Shown here: one piece after another, positions 1 through 8,707 of the stretch
Position numbering within the stretch: the stretch's first letter is position 1
How the letters are laid out: every line of letters begins with the position of its first letter
Source: Salmonirosea aquatica
GTDB taxonomy: Bacteria; Bacteroidota; Bacteroidia; Cytophagales; Spirosomataceae
Assembly (NCBI RefSeq): GCF_009296315.1
Contig: NZ_WHLY01000002.1
Span: 4,748,501 to 4,812,500 of the forward strand
DNA length: 64,000 nucleotides
Direction: 5' to 3'
Program-made: the position numbers and the translations under genes
Notes under the pieces: generated by a model
What the model saw: only the letters and a program-made list of their open reading frames with translations
The model's database searches: none
What the model was told of the DNA's origin: nothing

Positions 1-236
1 CCCGTGAGGGCAATGACTACCTTGCGGCCATTGAGTTTTCCCGTCGTGAACGGAATGCCGTGCACGGTGCGGACACGCTTGTGGCTGACAGATTCTTCCA
101 ACAATTTGACCTCGTCACTGAAAGCACCCAGCAGGGCAGTTACGTTCTTCTTTTTGTATAGTTGCGCCCGGGTAGGCGCAACAAGGATGAAAAAAAAAGC
201 CAGGATAAAAAGAGAGAAGCGTACTGATTTTTGCAT
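1..236 (-). CDS. MTA/SAH nucleosidase-like protein with signal peptide (partial, 3' end outside window)
   Basis: Only the N-terminal 78 or so residues are present; the gene runs off the left edge. Residues 1-25 form a signal peptide ending in TRAQ. What follows, from NVTALLGAF through GIPFTTGKLNGRKVVIAL, matches the N-terminal strand and substrate-pocket region of the Pfs/MTN family (5'-methylthioadenosine/S-adenosylhomocysteine nucleosidase; PNP_UDP_1 fold), which frees adenine from MTA or SAH. An exported copy would act in the periplasm. It starts 6 bp after the stop of the purine permease, so the two are very likely one operon for purine salvage. The signal peptide includes a 9-T run (in frame). 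Confidence 0.75.
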   Translation of the reverse strand, partial: MQKSVRFSLFILAFFFILVAPTRAQLYKKKNVTALLGAFSDEVKLLEESVSHKRVRTVHGIPFTTGKLNGRKVVIALT

Positions 237-242
237 AGGTAG

Positions 243-1559
243 CTAGGGATGAACGCCGGTAATCAACGACAGGATAGCAAGAACGTCAATAATCAGCAGG
301 ACGGGCGAAAGCTCTCTGAATTTTCCCTGCGCGATTTTTAAAAGTGTCCAACTCAGAAATCCCCAAATGATCCCCTGCGTGATGGAGTAGCTGAAGGGAA
401 TCAGTATCATCGCGAGGAAAGCCGGAATGGCCTCTTCCATATCCTGCCAGTTGATCTGCACCACGGGCCGCGCCATGTATACCCCCACCATGACCAAAGC
501 TGGAGCCGTGGCCACGGCCGGTACAAGGGATAAAACGGGCGACAGAAACATAAAAGGCAGGAAGAGCAAGCCCGCAAAAACGGCCGTCAATCCCGTGCGT
601 CCGCCCTGTTCGATGCCCACGGCCGATTCAATATAGGTTGTCCCCGGACTGCTACCCAACAGCCCGGCCAGGGTGGTGGCTACGGCATCGGTCAGCAGCG
701 ACTGCTTGACATTTCGCGGGTTTCCCTGCTTATCCTTCAAGTCGGCGGCCTCGGCTACTCCTACGAAAGTAGACAAGCTATCGAAAAGGTCGGTGAAAAT
801 GAAGGCAAAGATGACGGGCCAGAGCGAGAATTTCAAAGAACCCATCAGATCTAAACGAAAGAGCAGACTGAAATCCGGGGCGGATACCCAGTTTTCGGGA
901 AGCGGAGCGGCAGTACCGAACAAGGTACCCCCCAATAAGTAGATAATGGAAACAGCCAAAATGCTGATGATAATTCCTCCGGGTACCTTTCGGGTAGTGA
1001 GGATGGCAGTCAGGGCCAAGCCGAAAATAAAAAGCAATACCGACGGGCTCGTCGTGTTGCCCAGGCTGATGAGCGTGGCCGGATTGTCCACGATAAACCC
1101 GGCATTAATGAAGCCGATCAGGGCAATGAACAGACCGATTCCGGCCGCAATGGCATGACGCAAGGCACTGGGAATGGCTTGCAGCAGCAACGACCGGATG
1201 TTTAGTAAAGAAAGTAAAAGGAATATTACGCCCGACCAGAATACGGCGCCCAAAGCCGTTTCCCAAGTTATTCCCAAACCCTTCACCGCCGTGAAGGTGA
1301 AGAAAGCATTCAATCCCATGCCCGGTGCTACGACCAGCGGATTTTTGGCGTAAACGCCCATCATCAGGCTGCAAAAAAATGACAGCAGCACCGTAGCCGT
1401 AAGTACCCCGCTGAATGGCATGCCTGCCTGACTCAGGATGGCCGGATTGACCACAATGATGTACATCGTAGCCAGAAAAGTGGATAACCCGGCGATGAGT
1501 TCCACGCGCACCGAGGTACCATTCCGGCGCAGTTCAAAGTAGCGTTCCAGCATCAGCAA
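243..1559 (-). CDS. NCS2/AzgA-family purine (hypoxanthine/guanine/adenine) permease
   Basis: This is a 438-residue polytopic inner-membrane protein with about 12-14 hydrophobic segments. It carries the AzgA-type signatures APGMGLNAFFTF (about residue 80) and TTYIESAVGIEQGGRTGL (about residue 310), the pair that forms the substrate site in NCS2 purine:H+ symporters. Length matches the family. Two candidate start codons lie two codons apart (MLMLERY); the first is used here. It is directly upstream of the exported nucleosidase, so adenine released in the periplasm could be taken up by this protein (inference). Exact base specificity cannot be read from the sequence. Confidence 0.88.
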   Translation of the reverse strand: MLMLERYFELRRNGTSVRVELIAGLSTFLATMYIIVVNPAILSQAGMPFSGVLTATVLLSFFCSLMMGVYAKNPLVVAPGMGLNAFFTFTAVKGLGITWETALGAVFWSGVIFLLLSLLNIRSLLLQAIPSALRHAIAAGIGLFIALIGFINAGFIVDNPATLISLGNTTSPSVLLFIFGLALTAILTTRKVPGGIIISILAVSIIYLLGGTLFGTAAPLPENWVSAPDFSLLFRLDLMGSLKFSLWPVIFAFIFTDLFDSLSTFVGVAEAADLKDKQGNPRNVKQSLLTDAVATTLAGLLGSSPGTTYIESAVGIEQGGRTGLTAVFAGLLFLPFMFLSPVLSLVPAVATAPALVMVGVYMARPVVQINWQDMEEAIPAFLAMILIPFSYSITQGIIWGFLSWTLLKIAQGKFRELSPVLLIIDVLAILSLITGVHP

Positions 1560-1590
1560 AGGGTACTTGGTAAGAATCCATTAACTCTAT

Positions 1591-2454
1591 TCATTCAATA
1601 AATTCAAGAAACAGATTGTACTCATTCAGGAAATAGAGGATACGCTTGGTATCAACCCTAACGATATCAGATTTTGGCAGCCTGTTTTTCAAGGTACCCA
1701 GGGAATTGACTTTTAGCGTGAAGCCGCAGATTCCAGTCAATTCTCTGGCGCTGAACCCTGAGGTAAGTCGTTTTCCGTTTTTTTGATCGATTAAAAATAA
1801 TGTGCTGCTTCCAACGGCAAGTCGGTGGGCTGGAACATCTAAAAGTACTTCTTTTCCCGTATTGGTAAAACCGAATTCTGAGTACTTCCCGGTATCTTCC
1901 CCTACATTCGCTGAAATAATCCAAACCGATCGCAGGGACAATGCACCGTTCGGGTGACTCGTGTTTTGCTGGGTGTCTTTCCAGCTTTTATCCGCATATT
2001 CGATATAAAAAAGATCAGACTGGCTGGGCTCGACGGTTTTCCAAACTTGATTACTATCGCTGGTAAATGCAATGTTTTTTGCCCGCAGTTCTTTTTTGAC
2101 CGTTTCTGCTGACTGGACCGAAATCGCCAGGGACGTGCCGCCCTGCCTTTGCTTTAAGAATCTGGTGTAGTACTTTCCAATATCGGGTGTACTATCAAGC
2201 GGCGTAATGAATTCGAGGTAGGTGCCATCCTGAAATTTTACAAAACAATTCTCGATGCCTGCGTGGGGCTTTCCTGCTTTTACTTTAAAATGCAGCGTTT
2301 CGGAAAGTAGGTTTTTGATAGATTCTAAATCCCGAACTACTACCGGAACATGATCAATGGAGACGGCCGTTGACCTTAGGCTGGAGTAAGGTACCTGAGC
2401 GAAAACGTTTGTTAAGCGTAGCCATAGCAAGAAAGTGCATGCCAACATTTTCAT
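1591..2454 (-). CDS. exported VOC/glyoxalase-like domain protein
   Basis: A 287-residue protein starting at an ATG in front of a signal peptide (about residues 1-20, ending NVFAQ); an upstream in-frame GTG at 2475 would put seven extra residues before it and is less likely. The stretch from STAVSIDHVPVVVRDLES to GTYLEFITP is the beta-alpha-beta-beta-beta start of a vicinal-oxygen-chelate fold, closest to the Glyoxalase_3-like group. The metal-ligand pattern H...E is present (IDHVPV and YLEFI). Substrate unknown. It is on the same strand as the permease but 32 bp away; no clear functional link. Confidence 0.7.
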   Translation of the reverse strand: MKMLACTFLLWLRLTNVFAQVPYSSLRSTAVSIDHVPVVVRDLESIKNLLSETLHFKVKAGKPHAGIENCFVKFQDGTYLEFITPLDSTPDIGKYYTRFLKQRQGGTSLAISVQSAETVKKELRAKNIAFTSDSNQVWKTVEPSQSDLFYIEYADKSWKDTQQNTSHPNGALSLRSVWIISANVGEDTGKYSEFGFTNTGKEVLLDVPAHRLAVGSSTLFLIDQKNGKRLTSGFSARELTGICGFTLKVNSLGTLKNRLPKSDIVRVDTKRILYFLNEYNLFLEFIE

Positions 2455-2532
2455 ACCGCCGAAATACCCATTCACGGTTTAAGATTCGTGCTCCCAAAAA
2501 TAAGGGCTGTATTGCCTGAAGAATTTTTTCGA

Positions 2533-3882
2533 TTAACTACCAAACACATTTTTCTCCAAAAACGCATTCCGGAACTTTCCCTTGGGATCATAGTGCTTCG
2601 CCACTTCCCGGAACTCCGGTAATCGGGGATAATGCTTTTGGAGATCAGCCGGAGCCATCGCGAACAACTTGCCCCAGTGCGGGCGGGCGTTGTAGGGAGC
2701 CAATTCTTTTTCTACAATCGGCAGCAACTTACTGACCCCGGGCCAGTCGGGTTTCCAGGTAAAGTGGATCGTGATGCAATCTTGCTTGTAACAAGGGCTC
2801 ATCCACAGATTGTCCGCCGCAATCGCTCGTACTTCCGAGGTGAGCAGGTAGGGCCCTACCTGGTTGCCGAGGCGGGCGATGGCCATGATGGCGTCTACGG
2901 CGTGCTGGCGCGGCAAAAAGTACTCCGCCTGTAGTTCGTCGCCGCTGCTGGGCGTAAATCCCATCTTGAAGTGCGGCATCCGCTCGTACCACGGACCGGG
3001 TACCCCCATTTGGGCGGTGCAATTTTCAGCGGAAAGTTCGGGGATGGGGTGCAGATTTTGGGTGGCCAGGGTAGCGCCCAGCCATTCTTTCTGGTCCATT
3101 TGCGGCGCGTCGGCGCGCTGCTTCACCCACACTTCGGCAATATCCTGGCTCTGCCAATTGGTGAACAGACTCACGCTGTACCCACTCGCCTGAATTTCGT
3201 CGAAATGATCTTTCAGCTGGGCAATCGGCATATTCTGATACACATACTGCGTCATCAGAAAGGTAGGTTGCAGATCGAGCGTCACCTCTGTTAGCACACC
3301 CAAAGCACCCAGATGCACTACGGCGGCATTGAAATTTTCGCCGTCCTTCTCCCGCGAAAGGGTCACCAAATCTCCATTGGCTGTGAGCATTTTCAGACCC
3401 GACACCGCTGAGGCCAGGTTGCCGTTTTTCTCGCCCGAACCGTGGGTGGCGGTGGCGATGGCGCCCGCCACCGAAATATGAGGCAGCGAGGCCAGGTTGT
3501 GCAAGGCAAAGCCTTTTTCGTGCAGGTAGGGGCTCAATTCGCCGTACTTGATTCCCGCATTGACCGTCACGGATTTGCCATCGGCTGCGATGACAATATC
3601 CTCTGGTGCTCCCACCAGCGACACGAAGCGGTCGTCCGAGTCGGCAATTTTGTTGAAGCAATGCCGGGTACCTAATTGCTTCACTTTATCATATTTTTTT
3701 ACTAATTCCTGTGCCTCAGCCACCGATTTAGCCTGATCCAGCTGTCCGGTACTGTATGTGAGGTTACCCGCCCAGTTTTTCAGAGTTTCCGCCTTGCTTT
3801 CGGTTTCACAGCTTAGTAAAGGAGAGAACAAGGGAGCGGTCATGAGGGCGGAGGAAAGTTTGAGGAAGGTTCGCTTTTTCAT
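2533..3882 (-). CDS. FAD-binding oxidase of the alditol/xylitol oxidase (ALO) family
   Basis: 449 residues. The N terminus (KKRTFLK, then a hydrophobic stretch ending LLSC at residue 25) fits a Tat-like lipoprotein signal, so the enzyme is probably anchored outside the inner membrane. An FAD_binding_4 domain follows (roughly 40-200; HISVAGAIATATHGSG around 140 contains the FAD-contacting His/Gly segment), then a C-terminal ALO domain with the diagnostic RPHWGK motif near 405. Relatives oxidise polyols or aldonolactones with O2 giving H2O2. It lies 56 bp downstream of the amidase on the same strand. Function call is secure at family level, substrate is not. Confidence 0.85.
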   Translation of the reverse strand: MKKRTFLKLSSALMTAPLFSPLLSCETESKAETLKNWAGNLTYSTGQLDQAKSVAEAQELVKKYDKVKQLGTRHCFNKIADSDDRFVSLVGAPEDIVIAADGKSVTVNAGIKYGELSPYLHEKGFALHNLASLPHISVAGAIATATHGSGEKNGNLASAVSGLKMLTANGDLVTLSREKDGENFNAAVVHLGALGVLTEVTLDLQPTFLMTQYVYQNMPIAQLKDHFDEIQASGYSVSLFTNWQSQDIAEVWVKQRADAPQMDQKEWLGATLATQNLHPIPELSAENCTAQMGVPGPWYERMPHFKMGFTPSSGDELQAEYFLPRQHAVDAIMAIARLGNQVGPYLLTSEVRAIAADNLWMSPCYKQDCITIHFTWKPDWPGVSKLLPIVEKELAPYNARPHWGKLFAMAPADLQKHYPRLPEFREVAKHYDPKGKFRNAFLEKNVFGS

Positions 3883-3938
3883 CGGAGGTAGGAAGGTTTA
3901 GGTTTTTATGCCCACAAAAGGGGTAAAATAAACGCTTC

Positions 3939-5612
3939 CTACTGCAAAGCGGGGTGTTTGCGGTGGAAATCCGTGGCATCTTGGTAGGCTTTGGCCACCG
4001 CCAGTACCCTGGCTTCCTGAAACAGTTGGCCCATGAACGTAATGCTGGTGGGGGTACCTTTGCTCGTAAAGCCATTGGGAAGCACCACACACGGATGGCC
4101 CGTCAAATTGGTGGTTGACAAGTTTCCCCCGCCGTAGGACGGTGAAATATATACGTCCACGTCCGCTTTTTTCAAAACCTCATACGTATCTTCAATGAGT
4201 TTGGTGCGTAGCCGGTTCGCCTGTAAGTACTCGACCGCCGGCATAAAACGGGCCGAGCGGAAGGAGTTGGGCCAGGCATTTTTGGTTTGACGTACCAGCA
4301 GCTCGTCGCGGTCGGAGCGAGTCATGTCGTCGAAAGCCGCCGCGCCTTCTACCGAAATAATAGCCGTCATGGCGCTCAGCGGGTAGTCGGGCAGCTCCAT
4401 GGGTACCAGTTCCACCCCAAGTTTTTTAAGTACTTCCAGCGTCAGCGAATCGTTGGTTTTGTTGTTATAATTTGATTCAAAAGCTTTCTTAAGGTACCCC
4501 ATCCGCATTCCTTTCAGCGATTTGGCCGGGGGCGCGTAGTTGAAAGGCGCGTCGATGATCGTTTTGTCAAAACCGTCGGGCCCGTAGATGGCATTGAAAA
4601 CCAGGGCGCAGTCCTCTACCGTGCGACAGATCGGTCCAATCTTGTCCATGCTCCAGCTCAGGGCCATCGCGCCGTGGCGGCTTACGCGCCCGTAGGTAGG
4701 TCGTAGCCCCGTGGTACCGCATACCGTCGAAGGCGACACGATGCTCCCCAACGTTTCGGTACCAATGGCAAAGGGCAAAAGTCCGGCTGAGACCGACGAA
4801 GCCGAGCCCGCCGACGAACCGCTCGAACCGTCCTGGGTAGACCACGGATTGCGAGTTTTCTCGCCAAACCATACATCGCCCATCGCTAGTGCACCCATCG
4901 TCAGCTTAGCGCACAGCACGGCACCCGCATCTTCCAGCTTTCTGATGACGGTGGCGTCCATGTCCAACGTCTGGTCTTTGTACGGCCCGGCACCCCAGGT
5001 GGTTTTGTAGCCTTTTTTAGCTAATAAATCCTTGGCACCATAGGGAATGCCGTGTAACAAACCACGGTACTTCCCAGCTTTGATTTCCTCATCGGCTTTG
5101 CGGGCCTGCGCCAGGGCGAGGTCGTCGGTGAGGGTGATGACGCAATGCAGCTGGGGATCGTACTTTTTAAGGCGGGCCAGGAAAAATTCCGTCAGCTCCA
5201 CCGAAGTAATCTGACGCGAGCGCAGCAGGGAGGCTAGTTCAGAAATCGTATAGAAAGCCAGGTCGTCTTTGTTTTTGGGCAAAGAGGCTTTCAGCAGGGT
5301 ACTGTATTTAAAGGGTTTCTTGATAGAATCCAATACAAATCCCGTGGGTAACGGATTGAAGTACAGCGCCGGTGTTACATCATTGGTCAGGGGGATGGCC
5401 CGTATATCTTCGTACCCTTTCCGCGCCCTTTCCAGATTACTGAGCATGGAATCGCGCTCGGCTTCGGTGAAGGTGAGGCCGAAAATCTGGGAGGCTTGGT
5501 GCACCATTTCGGTAGTAATGGCCTCAGGAGCTTTGAGGGTCAGGAAAGAGCCGAGGCCGAAGCTGGTGAGAATGGCTAGAACAACTAGTACTTTTCGAGT
5601 AAAGTTTTGCAT
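3939..5612 (-). CDS. amidase signature enzyme (GatA/amidase family), exported or membrane-anchored
   Basis: 557 residues from the ATG at 5612, chosen because MQNFTRKVLVV begins a hydrophobic signal/anchor; an ATG at 5648 and a GTG at 5669 are alternatives without such a start. The Ser-cisSer-Lys triad is visible: Lys194 in GAKDLL, the Gly/Ser loop GSSGSSAGSA at 262-271, and nucleophile Ser290 in GTETLGSIVSPS. The family hydrolyses amide bonds; substrate here is unknown. The 160-residue N-terminal extension is longer than in GatA, and no gatB/gatC is nearby, so it is not the tRNA amidotransferase subunit. Confidence 0.87.
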   Translation of the reverse strand: MQNFTRKVLVVLAILTSFGLGSFLTLKAPEAITTEMVHQASQIFGLTFTEAERDSMLSNLERARKGYEDIRAIPLTNDVTPALYFNPLPTGFVLDSIKKPFKYSTLLKASLPKNKDDLAFYTISELASLLRSRQITSVELTEFFLARLKKYDPQLHCVITLTDDLALAQARKADEEIKAGKYRGLLHGIPYGAKDLLAKKGYKTTWGAGPYKDQTLDMDATVIRKLEDAGAVLCAKLTMGALAMGDVWFGEKTRNPWSTQDGSSGSSAGSASSVSAGLLPFAIGTETLGSIVSPSTVCGTTGLRPTYGRVSRHGAMALSWSMDKIGPICRTVEDCALVFNAIYGPDGFDKTIIDAPFNYAPPAKSLKGMRMGYLKKAFESNYNNKTNDSLTLEVLKKLGVELVPMELPDYPLSAMTAIISVEGAAAFDDMTRSDRDELLVRQTKNAWPNSFRSARFMPAVEYLQANRLRTKLIEDTYEVLKKADVDVYISPSYGGGNLSTTNLTGHPCVVLPNGFTSKGTPTSITFMGQLFQEARVLAVAKAYQDATDFHRKHPALQ

Positions 5613-5742
5613 GAAGTGATCGGTAGGAATGAGTGCCTGAACAAACATACAAAAAAAGCCCGTTGTCACCGAGGCAGAATGAAATCAAGCAACATTCTTA
5701 ACTTTTACCATAGACCGCGTTTTGAACCCTGTCTATGTTACG

Positions 5743-6894
5743 CTAGTACCCTTCTCCACTTCCGCCGCCGCCAAAGTCCCCGCCGCCAAAGTGCGGGCCT
5801 TGCGGGGTGTCTGAAGCGCTGCTTCCTACTTCGGCGGCGATAATCGTACCGGCCAGGGTTGCCCATTCTGAGGTTTCTTCCGGTTCGTAAATAAACCCGT
5901 TGCGGGCATTTTTCAGGTAGCGCATCCCGAAAATCGCCGCACCAATACCCGCCAGACCCAGCAAGGCCGTGGCCCATTCACCGGGCATAAAGGGGTAGTA
6001 ATGGTAGAAGGTTGCCAGCGAAACTATCAGAAAAAGACTACCCAGAATCAGAAATTGCAGGCTTTTCCAACGAATGGCTGCATAAAGGTACAGGCCGGGA
6101 ATCAGAAAAGTCAAAAGCCAGAAGAGGCCCGAAAGCGCTACTTCGGGAGAAGGGTCAGGCAGACTGTTGAGGGCGGCGTTGCCTTCCCGGACCACATAGT
6201 AATTTCCGGCGGCATAAACGACTGTCAGGGCGGCCACATGCAGCCAGTTCAAGGCGATTCGCCAGTAAAAACTGCGATCATCCAGCATAAAACTACGCAC
6301 GAAGTACCACACCGTTCCGGCAAATAACATGACGATAAAAGGCAGCAGCAGTTTTCCCCAGGGCGTTTCCATAGCCAGGATGGCTACGATGTACAGGCCA
6401 TTCAGGGAGGTACCCAGCGTAATGAGCGGCTCGCCGTAGCGGTAGGTAATAAACAGCAGGAGGGGTAGGTAGGCCAATGCGACCAGCCAGGGAATATCCC
6501 CCACGGTATCGGCCAGTTTGATGATCAGAGGAATAAAAGATAGCAGAATTGCGTAGAGAAAGGCGTTATCGATAGCAGAGAAATGAAGTTTTCGCTCTTT
6601 GATCAGATAATTCATGAAAAAATACATCGCTACCCCGTAAAGGGGGCCCAATAGCGTTTCGGCGAAAGCTGTATCGATTAATGGAAGGAAAAATACTGTG
6701 GAAGCCCCTATGCCAATAAGAGTGAAAATGAACAGCCCGATCCAGATAAACCAGTTGGGCTGGTAGGGTAGGTCGGCGTAGGCGTGGTTGATGGCGGTCT
6801 GGTTTTCTTGGGTAATAAGGTTTTTCTTCATCCAGTCCTTCGCCATTCGCTGGACCCATTGGTTGTAAAGCAGGATTTCGTTGTAAGCTTTCAT
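5743..6894 (-). CDS. polytopic membrane protein with N-terminal helical segment and Gly-rich tail (DUF2157/DUF4401-like)
   Basis: 383 residues. An N-terminal soluble helix of about 45 residues (WMKKNLITQENQTAI) resembles the leader of DUF2157-type proteins, followed by about ten hydrophobic segments up to residue 330. The C terminus is a low-complexity GGGDFGGGGSGEGY tail, the kind seen at the end of TPM/YgcG-type membrane proteins. It sits 33 bp downstream of the DUF2157 gene, and the shared architecture suggests a paralogous pair or heteromer. No catalytic motif is visible and the function is unknown. Confidence 0.6.
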   Translation of the reverse strand: MKAYNEILLYNQWVQRMAKDWMKKNLITQENQTAINHAYADLPYQPNWFIWIGLFIFTLIGIGASTVFFLPLIDTAFAETLLGPLYGVAMYFFMNYLIKERKLHFSAIDNAFLYAILLSFIPLIIKLADTVGDIPWLVALAYLPLLLFITYRYGEPLITLGTSLNGLYIVAILAMETPWGKLLLPFIVMLFAGTVWYFVRSFMLDDRSFYWRIALNWLHVAALTVVYAAGNYYVVREGNAALNSLPDPSPEVALSGLFWLLTFLIPGLYLYAAIRWKSLQFLILGSLFLIVSLATFYHYYPFMPGEWATALLGLAGIGAAIFGMRYLKNARNGFIYEPEETSEWATLAGTIIAAEVGSSASDTPQGPHFGGGDFGGGGSGEGY

Positions 6895-6927
6895 AGTGAA
6901 ATTGAGGGAGGGAGACTAGGGTACCTT

Positions 6928-7896
6928 TCAGGAACGCTTCAATATTTTCTTGTAGCTGACAAAAAACCAGACGACTCCCGCCGCACTGGCCAGCAGGTAA
7001 AAAGAGGCCAGAAACTCCATGAACTCATTAAGCAGGTTGTTAAAGAGCAGATAGGTGATTCCGGTGTATCCGAAAATCACACTGATTAAGAGAAGCAGCA
7101 ACGAGTTTTCGTCCTGGGCGTTTTTGAAAAAATCCCAGCAACCAATACCTAGCAGTACGCCGAACAGCAACTGTAGCCTATCCTGCGTAAACATTCCACC
7201 TGTGCAGGCCGCCAGATAGAGGGTACCGGCCAGCAAAACATAGGTGTACGTGAAATGGGGTTTGATTCCCCGTTGTTTCAGAAACCTCGCGGTTGTCAGT
7301 ATGATCGCTCCGAAAATAACAGAGGCACGAATCACAGCCGGATCCGAGAAATCGTTTTTTACCAATAATTCACTGGGGGTAGCCGTAAGCCCTACCCACG
7401 AGGCCAGGGCCGTGATGGCCAGCGAAAGTACCCCCTGATGGTCGTAACGGTAGGCCAGGTAGAAAAAGAAAATCGCGGGAATAATGACGGCCAGCCCGTA
7501 GCGGGTGCCGAACAGTTCGTACTGATACTGTGCGTAGCCTTCCAGCGTCAGAAACAGCAGGCAGCCCAGCAGTAATACAGTATCGAAATAATGCGTCGTC
7601 TGCACTACTTTTTCGGGGCGGTAGGGGGTACCTTTCCTAAAGACAAATACGAAACAACCTACCGTGACCAGCGCCAGGATCGAGATAAGGATGGTATGGC
7701 CGACCGTGTCGATATTTTCGTAAATCAGCACACCGATGCCTCCGATGAAAGCCGAAATGGAAAGATAGAGGAGGGTACGTAGGTAGATAAAAAGCGATAC
7801 GGGTTTCTGTTTTTCGTATTGCCCGATGACCACGCGCTGGGCGGGTGTAAGCAATTCCTTTTGCTCCAGTTCGTCGAGGAGGAGATTTACTTTCAT
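6928..7896 (-). CDS. DUF2157-type membrane protein
   Basis: 322 residues from the ATG at 7896; an in-frame TTG at 7929 is ignored because it adds residues unlike the family. The N-terminal ~40 residues (LLDELEQKELLTPAQ) form the soluble helical DUF2157 leader, followed by about ten transmembrane helices. It shares its strand and layout with the following gene (Gly-rich tail protein), so both are probably co-transcribed and may form one complex. Role unknown; DUF2157 proteins are widespread inner-membrane proteins without assigned activity. Confidence 0.65.
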   Translation of the reverse strand: MKVNLLLDELEQKELLTPAQRVVIGQYEKQKPVSLFIYLRTLLYLSISAFIGGIGVLIYENIDTVGHTILISILALVTVGCFVFVFRKGTPYRPEKVVQTTHYFDTVLLLGCLLFLTLEGYAQYQYELFGTRYGLAVIIPAIFFFYLAYRYDHQGVLSLAITALASWVGLTATPSELLVKNDFSDPAVIRASVIFGAIILTTARFLKQRGIKPHFTYTYVLLAGTLYLAACTGGMFTQDRLQLLFGVLLGIGCWDFFKNAQDENSLLLLLISVIFGYTGITYLLFNNLLNEFMEFLASFYLLASAAGVVWFFVSYKKILKRS

Positions 7897-7982
7897 AAGG
7901 TAAAGGAGGGTAGGAATATTTTCATACAATCTTAGGCTAATATTCTCTCATTCCCTTACCCGTTTACTCAATATTTCAAAAG

Positions 7983-8669
7983 CTACTCGCTGTAGCGATC
8001 GTTGCGCCAGGGGTAAGCCGTGTTGGAGTAGCCGCGTGCTTCCCAGAAACCGGGCTTATCCCCCGCCATAAAGTGAATGCGCTTGATCCATTTGGCGCCT
8101 TTCCAGGCGTAAAGCTGCGGCGTGATGACCCGCACCGGACCGCCATGGTCGAGGGGTAAGGGTACGTGGTCGGCGGTATGTACCAGCAGCACATCCGGTT
8201 TGAGGGCTTCTTCCAGGGATATGTTGGTGGCGTAGGTATCGTAGCCGTAAAACATCACATGCGTGGCGGTATCTTTAGGTTGTACCAATGCCGCCAGATC
8301 CATCATCCGGACACCTACCCAGGGTACGTCCATCCGCGACCAGGTCGTGACGCAGTGAAAATCGCTGACATCTTCGGTTTGGGGCAAGTCCATGAAATCC
8401 TCCCATTTCAGTACCACCGGATTTTCCACTTCCCCGTCCACGTACAGCCGCCAGCGATCCAGCGAAATATTGGGTTTGTAGCCCAGATCCAGCACCGGCC
8501 ATTTTTCGGTTTCAAACTGGCCGATGGGCAGTTTGGGCATGCCGTGGCGGTTGGTAGGGCCGGTACCCTGCGGCTGACCGTCCGAGACGGAAGGCGTATC
8601 CCGCATTTTCTTCTCAAACCGCGCTCGCAGTTTCATACGGGCTTCAACAATTTTATCGAGTTTATCCAT
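7983..8669 (-). CDS. sulfite-oxidase-like molybdopterin oxidoreductase (YedY/MsrP-like)
   Basis: 228 residues. The Oxidored_molyb fold is recognisable from WRLYVDGEVENPVVLKWEDF through YAWKGAKWIKRIHFM. Cys106 in SDFHCVTTWSR is the molybdenum-coordinating cysteine of the superfamily, and GGPVRVITPQLYAWKGAKW is the cofactor-binding C-terminal segment. No signal peptide is visible with the ATG at 8669 (KIVEARMKLRARFEKK is the usual cytosolic-type leader of this subgroup); an ATG at 8705 would add twelve hydrophobic residues. No haem or second subunit gene is adjacent. It follows the sulfatases on the same strand, though a sulfur-related link is only inference. Confidence 0.82.
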   Translation of the reverse strand: MDKLDKIVEARMKLRARFEKKMRDTPSVSDGQPQGTGPTNRHGMPKLPIGQFETEKWPVLDLGYKPNISLDRWRLYVDGEVENPVVLKWEDFMDLPQTEDVSDFHCVTTWSRMDVPWVGVRMMDLAALVQPKDTATHVMFYGYDTYATNISLEEALKPDVLLVHTADHVPLPLDHGGPVRVITPQLYAWKGAKWIKRIHFMAGDKPGFWEARGYSNTAYPWRNDRYSE

Positions 8670-8707
8670 GAGAAGAAAACTAAAAATTCCCCAAAAGGTA
8701 CCCATCT

